Source of the DNA: Argyresthia goedartella
Taxonomy: Eukaryota > Arthropoda > Insecta > Lepidoptera > Argyresthiidae
Direction of reading: 5' to 3'
Length of the DNA: 64,000 nt
Assembly (NCBI GenBank): GCA_949825045.1
Contig: OX463818.1
Coordinates: 35,914,906-35,978,905 of the forward strand
Shown: piece by piece, positions 57,426 to 64,000 of the stretch
How positions within the stretch are numbered: position 1 is the stretch's first letter
How the letters are laid out: the number at the start of each line of letters is the position of its first letter
Translations under genes and position numbers: made by a program
Notes under the pieces: model-generated
Database searches by the model: none
Seen by the model: the letters and a program-made list of their open reading frames with translations, nothing else
Told to the model about the DNA's origin: nothing

Positions 57426-58362
57426 ATAGCCAAAATACCCGAAAATTAGGGAAATAAAATAGGAACCTTACACTCGACCATCCTGATGGCATGTATGTCC
57501 TCGTACATGCACCAGCTGGAACCAGATAAAACCTTACACTTGGCAGAACGAGGTATTTTGTTTTTAATTCTAATACAATAGAGCCTACAGTCACAACAAT
57601 TAAGTCAACAAAATGAGGTTAAGTTAAATCAACTAGAGAATAACAAGAATCAGACATTAAAACAATATAATTTTAAGTTACTCTTTTTAAGAAACTGACT
57701 CACATTCTAGAGGTTGTTCTTATAGCCAAATTACAATTACTATTTATCATTGTATCCAACCAAAAACTTATATTTATCCTTGTAACTAAATACTTAATAT
57801 CTATCCTTGTAACCTTGTAACCAAATACTTATATCTATCCTTGTAACCTTGTAACCAAATACTTATAGCTATCCTTGTAACCTTGTAACCAAATAACTTA
57901 TATATATCCTTGTAACCTTGTAACCAAATAAATTATATCCTTGTAACCTTGTAACCAAATAACCAAGTAATAAATAATAATAAACAATAGGAGCTTTGTA
58001 AACAAATAATCAAGTAACACACATTTCCTTGTGCCCAAATATCTACAAAATTAACAGGTAAGTGACATCTTTACATAATTAATATACTGTATTGTAAGCT
58101 TGCATGAAACTTCAGGCAGCAATGGAACACGATTTCGTTCACGAACATAATATTCATTGTTGAATTCCTGCGACCGAGCTTTGTGTGGTATCAGGTCAAG
58201 ACACGAACACGTCGGCATCTCGCACTTGACGGGAAACAACACAAACGACATGTTTATATTGCTATGATAAAATTATCAGACGCCCGTACTGAACACAGAA
58301 CATGTCAAACACCGAAGAGTCGAAGAATAACACACAGGGTAATGTAATATTTGAAATAATAA
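57426..58362 (-). other. 3' region of the gypsy element (inner LTR part and 3' UTR)
   Basis: Contains the remainder of the 3' LTR at an unknown boundary, and the minisatellite. I saw no clear polypurine tract. No env-like ORF: the longest frame (58251-58051) is 66 codons without motifs. Confidence 0.6.
57775..57975. repeat. Minisatellite, about six units of 31-36 bp
   Basis: Units built on atccttgtaaccttgtaacc plus aaatactta-type spacers. Each unit contains a doubled ccttgtaa, so a shorter 9-bp repeat is embedded. Located in the 3' untranslated region of the gypsy element. Confidence 0.85.
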
Positions 58363-59773
58363 TCATTCAGCTTCATCAGTAGCACTTTGGTCATTGTCCG
58401 TATCGTCTAACTCAAGGCTCAAGGAGGCTACATGAATCCATGGCTGCATCCTGTCAGCGGCAACCGTAGTTAGTTAGCGGTAGTTTTGCGTTTGTTTTTA
58501 ATTCCTGCAAACCCAGCGATTGGGGAGATTTTGTAACGATCATTCCCTAATACTTTAATAACCTTGAAGGGGCCTTCGTAAGAAGGCATTAGTTTTGTAC
58601 TTTGGCCTTTATTTTGGAATGCTACTTTCGTGATTTTAACCAGATCTCCCTTATTGTAGGTACGCGCAGGATGCCTACCCCGATCGTAATATTCTTTTTG
58701 GGTGGTTTGGGCTTTATCTATTTTCTGTTTGACTTCAGTGCGAAGGCAAGACAGATCGGTAGCTCCACGGGAGTCTCCTATAACCGCGTTTAAGGCGGGC
58801 TTGACCTCGCTGTTCATCGCTATCCCGAACATAACCTCAGCCGGTGTCTTACCTATGGTTTTCTGCACTGTATTGTTTAGTCCCCATTGTATCTTTCCTA
58901 TTTTGCTATCCCATTCCTTCTCGTTGTCCCTTATATTTTGCGCTGTCAAAGAGTCAAGTATGGTCCGGTTATAACGCTCTACCTGACCGTTAGACCTCGG
59001 ACTTGCTACAGCGTTCAATATGTGTTTTATACCTCGGTCAAGGCAGAACTTTCTGAAGGAATGTGAGGTGAAACAAGAACCTCGGTCACTCACTAACCTA
59101 TCAGGAGCTCGAAATATATCGAATCTGTCTTGTAACGCCTTTATTACATTTTGGGTGTTAGTATTATGAACAGGTTTGATAAACAGGAACTTGGTGAAGG
59201 AATCTACGACAGTCAGTATGTGGGTGAACCCTCTCTTAGATTTTACAAAGGGCCCAAGGTGGTCAATATGCAAGGTGTGGAACGGGATCGCGGCCTTTTC
59301 TATGGGGTGTAGTAACCCCTCTCGCCCGTTCGTGGTTTTCTTGGCATACGCGCAGTCGATACACGCACTAACATATTTTTTTATGAATCGTTTCATTTTT
59401 GCAAACCAGTAGTCTTTTTAATACGTTCCAAGGTTTTCTCGAAACCAACGTGACCTATGTCGTCATGATTCATCTTGCATAGCTGCCACCTTGCACCCTT
59501 CGGAACTACCCACCGAACATTTTCTTTATCACCCCCAATGTACCTAAATAGTCTATTATTCTTTATGACATAATTGTCTTTAATGTAATCCAACCCCTTG
59601 GGATCTAAGTCGCTGCTGACAATATCTCGTATCCTACATAACTCAGGGTCTCCCATTTGTAGGGTAAGTAGCCAGTCATCATTGGATATAACCAGCACTG
59701 GTGGATATCTCACGGGATCCGAAGTATCGGTATCATGAGTAGGGTTCCTGGAAAGAGCGTCAACATGACTCAT
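58363..59773 (-). pseudogene. gypsy pol: RNase H end and integrase, frameshifted
   Basis: Integrase inserts the cDNA. The frame at 59773-59393 holds SHVDALSRNP (end of RNase H) and the HHCC histidines (HDDIGHVG). The frame at 59396-58470 supplies the two cysteines (CIDC) and the DD35E core: D45 in HIDHLGP, D104 in VSDRGS and E140 in NGQVERYNRT, with the standard 35-residue gap. GKTPAEVMFG and YEGPFKVIKVLGNDRY follow. Frames are separated by a one-base loss near 59410. Near 58485 a short insertion (about 14 bp, with a taactaac repeat) creates an early stop; the acidic C-terminal tail (ending DEAE) continues in another frame to 58363. All catalytic residues survive. Confidence 0.88.
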
Positions 59774-62184
59774 TTTCGTCCCAGCTCTATATTCGATACA
59801 GCAGTCAAACTCCTGTAACGCAATCCACCAGCGAGCAATCCTAGGTATGAGATCCCGCTTCTCAAACGTGTAGCGCAGCGCAGTCAGTCAGTAACCACTT
59901 TGAAAACCCTTCCTAAGAGGTATACCCTGAATTTTTTTAGAGCGCAAATAACCGCCAGCGTCTCTAACTCGTACGAGTGGAAGTTCCTTTCTTCAGGAGT
60001 CGTCTGGCGGCTATAATAAGCCACAGGATGAAAAGGGCCTTGACTTCCCATCGGACGCTTAAGCAATATTCCTCCAATACCTACCCTGCTGGCGTCCGTG
60101 TGGAGCTCTGTCTCGGCTCTGGGATCGTACAGAGCCAAGACTGGCCTTTCAACCAGTCTAGATTTTAGGGTCTTGAATGAGTCTTCCTGTTCAGTCGTCC
60201 ACTCCCATGCAGCATTATTCTTTAGTAACTTGGTGAGTGGATGAGCCAACTGAGCAAACGACTGAATGAACTTTCGGAAGTAGCTCACAAGTCCTAAAAA
60301 TTGACGCACGTTGTGCACATTTTGGGGTAGAGGAAAATCTATTACGCTCTGAATTTTTACTGACCCTGGGCGTATACCAGCCGAGCTAATTTCGTACCCC
60401 AAGTAGTCAATTTTATTTTGTAGGAAACTACACTTTGATAAGTTCAGCTTAAGTTGCGCATTTTCTAATAGTTCGAGGATTTCTTCCAATCGATCCATAC
60501 ACTCAAAAGGGGTCTTACCAAAGATCAGCAGGTCATCTAGGTATACAGCGGCTTTATTGAATCGAGCTTGTCCTAACACCTGATTCATCATCCTCTGGAA
60601 GACAGCTGGGGCGTTTTCCAAGCCGAACGGCATGCGGTTGTACTCGTACTGCCCGTCCGGCGTGACAAAAGCAGTTAAATGCTTGCTCTCTTCCGCAATC
60701 GGTACTTGATAGTACCCTGACATAAGATCAAGGGTAATGAACCATGTCTGTCCAGATAATCTCGCTATTTCATCCTCTATTATTGGGATGGGGTACCTCT
60801 CCTTCACGGTGATCGAATTGAGCAACCTGTAGTCCACACAAAGTCGTATGCCACCGTTCTTCTTCCGCACGAGTATGATCGGGCTAGCATAGTTAGATGT
60901 TGACTCTCGGATAATACCCGCTTTCAGCATCTCGTCAACCATTTCTCGGACCTTTTCCCGTTCATGGTAAGAAAGGCGGTAAGGCCTATAAACTACAGGG
61001 CGCTGGCTGCTCAACGCAATGTTCATCTCTGTCACGTTTGTACAGCCAAGGTCTATCAGGTTATTTGGAAAACACTGTTCGTGGCGCCGAAGTATGTTTA
61101 GTAGCTTTGTTTTGGCTTCATTGGGAACTGCTTCGCCTAATTGTACAAGATTTTCGTCGAGCTGTTTAGTTGGGGAAGATTCGATACGTGTGACCGTAGC
61201 CGAAGAATCTTCTGTGCTCACAAGTCTATAAACGGATTCCCTTTCAGCCCTGGAGAACAAAGAATTTTCCTGTAGGCAGCACGGGACCGCGCAGGGTTGT
61301 ATTGTTACGAAAAACGAACCGTTCTTTACTTCGTAAGCCCCGCCGCAGATGACGTATTGCTTACCTATTTTACCTAATACCTTTGTGTCGACTATTACGC
61401 TGCCTGTGAATGGAGTCTCAGTCATGGCTCTAACGCTAGCCGTCCCATAGAGCTTACAATACGCTAGTATCCTAACTTTCTCCAGCGGCTCATCGTCGTC
61501 ATCTTGTACATCATTAGGTATTTCGGTGTTGACATGTATGAACTGGAGCCTGTTGGCGTCCTTATAAATGACTATGTGGGGTTGCTCCGTGAAACTTTGA
61601 CCAATGAGCAAGGGCTTCTCCAAAAACCGATCCTCTACTACTCGGCACAAAACGATTGCACCTACGGCATCTATTGATATATTCAATTTCGCTGAGCCCA
61701 CCGAGCATACAAGGTGGTTACCAAAACCTTTCATAGAAGATGGGATATGGTCATGAGCTAATCCGAGTTTTGCAAAGCTGGACTGTGCAATCAAAGTGAC
61801 TTCACTACCAAGATCAATGAACGCTTCGAGTGGCACCCCTTCCACGCTTACTTCTTTCACAAACTTGTAGCATGGCTTTGTACTTGATATACGCATAGTT
61901 TTTGCCACTGTGTCTTTAGCTTTCGTTGAGCCTGTGTCCCGTTGAGAGTGGCATAGTTCAGGTTTATGTCCTACTTGGTTACAATGACTGCATTTTACTA
62001 GAGGCTTAGGGCATCTAGAAAACGGGTGCCCTTTTTCTTTGCAATTGTAACAGAACAAGCTCGTATTGAATTTGTGATTAGCCCGTATGTTCGACTTATC
62101 GTCGCCCGTATTTACATTCCTGTCTCTAGAAAACGGCTGAAGAGCATAAAGCTCTCTATTATTGCTAATTAAGAACTTTAATAA
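59774..62184 (-). pseudogene. gypsy pol: zinc knuckles, protease, RT and RNase H
   Basis: An open frame of 724 codons (62058-59884) plus about 40 in-frame codons upstream to the amber at 62185. Counting from 62058: two CCHC knuckles (residues 3-16 and 23-36); a protease with FIDLGSEVTLI (D82), where the usual D-S/T-G reads D-L-G; and a reverse transcriptase from about 345, with LVRKKNGGIRLCVDYR, D444 in LDLMSGYYQ, catalytic YLDD at 506-509 and FLGLVSYFRKFI. RNase H has D655 in HTDASRVGIGGIL and E698. It stops at 59884 because TGAC is duplicated (about 59883-59890 on the plus strand). A non-ATG start confirms that translation must come from gag. Confidence 0.9.
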
Positions 62185-63150
62185 CTAATCGGGGTCATCA
62201 CATCGCAACGCTAAAGCGCTTGATCTTGAGGTCCTATCACTAATTCCGTGGATAATGCAGTCGACGGCACGTCTACCGGTAATGTCGCACTGATTGAGAA
62301 GCGCCAGCTTCTCATAAAAATAGTTCTGCACGGGTTCGTTAATCCTACTCTTGCGCTTTAACATGTCCTCAAGCATCTGTCCGTAGTTTTGTTCGCACGG
62401 AAAGGCGCTTAACAATTTGACTTGCCACTCTTCCCAATTAAATAAAATCGAACTCTGGCTTTCGTACCAGGTTTTAGCTAACCCTGACAGTTTCTGCATA
62501 GCAAAAAGGACTACGGTCCTTCCATCCCAGCCGTAGACTTTTGCACACTCGTTTACCTTCTTTAGCCAGGTATCCATGCGCTGGTTTTTCTCTGAAGGGT
62601 TAAACTCAGGAATAATGTTTCTACTGTCTCTGTTCGAAAACTGTGTGCTCTGGCCCGGCTGCGATGGAAGGATTTCTTTGATAGACTGAATAATTTGGGT
62701 TATATCTTTGGTGGAAAAAGAAGGGCTACGTGACCTTTTTTCTCGGTGTTCGTTGTCTGCGTCAGGCAGACGGCTGCGGCGGCGACGGCTGCGGCTGCGG
62801 CTGCCGCTGCGGCTACGACTACGGCTGCAACCGTCGCGGCGGCGGCTGCTGCTGTCGCGCCTCGTCCCGGACCCACGCAGCTCACTCTGTTTTCGGCGTT
62901 GCTCGGCGTCTCGTTCTTGTTGTAGGTCGAGCTCCAACAGACGAACCCGCTCCTGCTCTTGCCTCAGCGCCACTTCGCGCTCCAGCAAACGGCGACTGTG
63001 GCTTCGGCTGTGGCTGCGACTTCGGCGGCTGCTGTCGTGACCAACGCTACGCCTGGAGCGCGAACGGTTGCGTCGAGGAGTTTCTAGGCTCCTTGCGTTA
63101 TTGTCTCCCGGTTCCATCTTCTGAAACTCGTGTCGTGAAATTGGGTGCAT
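62185..63150 (-). CDS. gypsy gag: SR-rich head plus capsid
   Basis: 321 codons from the ATG at 63150 (an alternative ATG lies 11 codons in). Residues about 27-150 are dominated by Arg-Ser repeats interrupted by a charged helix (about 58-90, EREVALRQEQERVRLLELDL), probably a coiled coil. Residues about 165-321 form the retrotransposon capsid region (IIPEFNPSEKNQRMDTWLKK, KLSGLAKTWYESQS, WEEWQVKLLSAFP, IHGISD). The frame ends with TAG directly before the nucleocapsid knuckles, which follow in the same frame. Gag proteins pack the element RNA. SR-rich heads are unusual. The TAG may be a simple nonsense mutation or a readthrough stop. Confidence 0.88.
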   Translation of the reverse strand: MHPISRHEFQKMEPGDNNARSLETPRRNRSRSRRSVGHDSSRRSRSHSRSHSRRLLEREVALRQEQERVRLLELDLQQERDAEQRRKQSELRGSGTRRDSSSRRRDGCSRSRSRSGSRSRSRRRRSRLPDADNEHREKRSRSPSFSTKDITQIIQSIKEILPSQPGQSTQFSNRDSRNIIPEFNPSEKNQRMDTWLKKVNECAKVYGWDGRTVVLFAMQKLSGLAKTWYESQSSILFNWEEWQVKLLSAFPCEQNYGQMLEDMLKRKSRINEPVQNYFYEKLALLNQCDITGRRAVDCIIHGISDRTSRSSALALRCDDPD

Positions 63151-63789
63151 TAGAAGTGAGTTCGGTTCATAGGAAAAATATTTTAGGGTCGAGAGAAAAT
63201 CCGAAATATCTCAAAAACGGTGCATCCTACACAAAAAATAACGAAATTTTGACCCCCTGTGAAACCACCCCACTGCAGCTCCATGAACCGGTTGCCACTT
63301 TTTTTTTCTTTTTTTTTACATTATTTAAGAGTCGAGAGAAAATCCGATATATCTCGAAAACGGTGCATCCTACACAAAAATAACGAAATTTTGATCCCCT
63401 GTGAAACCCTGAAACTGCAGCACTATGACTCGGATGCCACTTTTTTATTATTTAAAATTAAATTTGAATGAATTTTATTATTAAAATAATCAAATTACTT
63501 GTAAGTTACGTACTACGGCACGTGTTTGACCACGTGTCACGGGACCGGAAGCATTCATAAGGTTACGGCACGTGTTTGACCACGTGCTTCGGGACATAGG
63601 AAAACATAGGGAAACCGAGCATGTTTATCGATGCTATGATTTACAGAGCTATAATATTTCAGACGTTGGATGCTATAAACACGAGTTAAGTTCTCAGACA
63701 ATTTAGTACTTTAACCATGTAACTTATCACGATAAAAATAAGGTGCAGGCGTGTACTTACAATTTTAGTTCATCCCCCGGCTTCTGAGA
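63151..63789 (-). other. gypsy 5' leader with two tandem duplications
   Basis: Untranslated leader between the 5' LTR and gag. It holds a 143-bp-period tandem duplication (units at about 63188 and 63331, sharing gtcgagagaaaatccga and acggtgcatcctacac). It also holds a doubled palindromic cacgtg motif (63515-63536 and 63565-63586). No primer-binding site beginning TGG is seen next to the LTR edge at 63789. Confidence 0.7.
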
Positions 63790-64000
63790 TGTAAACTGCC
63801 TGGATATTATTGCAGGCGCCAGCGGTAGTACATATAATTAAAACACACAAGGTTCTCACAATTAAAGTAGATGTATTACTCGTGAACAGCTGTCACTGCC
63901 GGCTTAGACTACGTCCGCGCGTTTCGGTCATTGAAAGCAAAGTGAGTCGACGCCCGAGCCCACGCTCTGCCAAGTATCTACTGTGTTGCCAGTAATGCTT
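63790..64000 (-). repeat. 5' LTR of the gypsy element (partial, cut by window)
   Basis: Starts with TGTAAAC on the plus strand and is identical to 57215-57425 except at two sites. The outer boundary and target duplication are outside the window. Confidence 0.9.

Larger units (their letters stand above)
57215..64000 (-). mobile_element. Ty3/gypsy LTR retrotransposon, minus strand, runs off window end
   Basis: Order on the minus strand: 5' LTR (63790 to beyond 64000), leader, gag (63150-62185), CCHC knuckles, protease, RT, RNase H, integrase (to 58363), a 3' region with minisatellite, and the 3' LTR (from 57215). The domain order with integrase after RNase H identifies Ty3/gypsy. No envelope gene is seen. 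Gag and pol lie in one frame separated by a TAG; three further frame breaks occur in pol. The visible 211 bp of the LTRs differ at only two positions, so insertion was fairly recent despite the lesions. Two zinc knuckles and a single gag-pol frame are compatible with several clades; none is assigned. Confidence 0.92.

Noticed and set aside
57775..57975. Possible CRISPR-like array of regular repeats
   Set aside because: Repeats run into each other without unique spacers and lie within a eukaryotic retrotransposon; it is a minisatellite.
62730..63383. 217-codon plus-strand open frame rich in Gly and Cys
   Set aside because: It is the antisense shadow of the SR-rich gag head; GC-rich codon repeats keep the opposite strand open.
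63760..63790. tRNA primer-binding site of the gypsy element
   Set aside because: No TGG-initiated complement to a tRNA 3' end was found at the expected place next to the LTR edge, so I did not annotate one.

Overview
The window looks like intergenic, transposon-saturated DNA from an insect, most probably a moth or butterfly (Lepidoptera). It is AT-rich and eukaryotic, with no operons and no bacterial signals. It carries tRNA-derived SINEs with A and B boxes, several jockey-type LINE families, Tc1/mariner and hAT DNA transposons, a Ty3/gypsy LTR element, foldback MITEs, and dispersed families with GGAC microsatellites of a kind I associate with lepidopteran genomes. The order-level assignment is inference from this repeat spectrum. 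I see no intact host gene. The only host-like coding pieces are two THAP-type first exons (53.0 and 56.0 kb), which may themselves belong to mobile elements.

Layout. 1-10 kb: dispersed repeats, a dead LINE 3' end (2.46-3.24 kb) and a foldback MITE (4.75-5.13 kb). 10.05-12.38 kb: a complete Tc1/mariner-like element (DD41D) with 439-bp inverted repeats, TA target duplications and a transposase broken by one frameshift. 15.9-22.8 kb: two arms of about 2.25 kb in inverted orientation, almost identical, around a LINE. The two halves of that LINE's reverse transcriptase now face opposite ways and would be rejoined by inverting 19718-22776. 22.87-24.23 kb: a minus-strand LINE relic. 25.3-26.1 kb: SINEs. 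26.87-30.92 kb: an apparently intact two-ORF non-LTR retrotransposon, the best candidate for recent activity. 31-38.4 kb: SINE copies, LINE 3' ends and a palindrome.

39.7-44.6 kb: a long palindromic element interrupted by a 4.2-kb minus-strand LINE that encodes OTU cysteine-protease modules, one of them duplicated, together with an endonuclease. It is bounded by a 22-bp target-site duplication and was itself hit by another LINE. 44.6-57.2 kb: mostly unassignable DNA with a 38-bp tandem repeat, a LINE 3' end, a SINE, THAP exons, a hAT relic and nested palindromes. 57.2-64.0 kb: a nearly complete Ty3/gypsy element on the minus strand. Its gag has an unusual SR-rich head, an in-frame amber codon separates gag from pol, and pol carries three frame breaks. 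Its 5' LTR runs off the window end.

The unusual systems are the inverted-arm/split-LINE structure, the OTU-protease LINE nested in a palindrome, and the SR-Gag gypsy element. All interpretations rest on reading the sequence; no alignment or database search was run.
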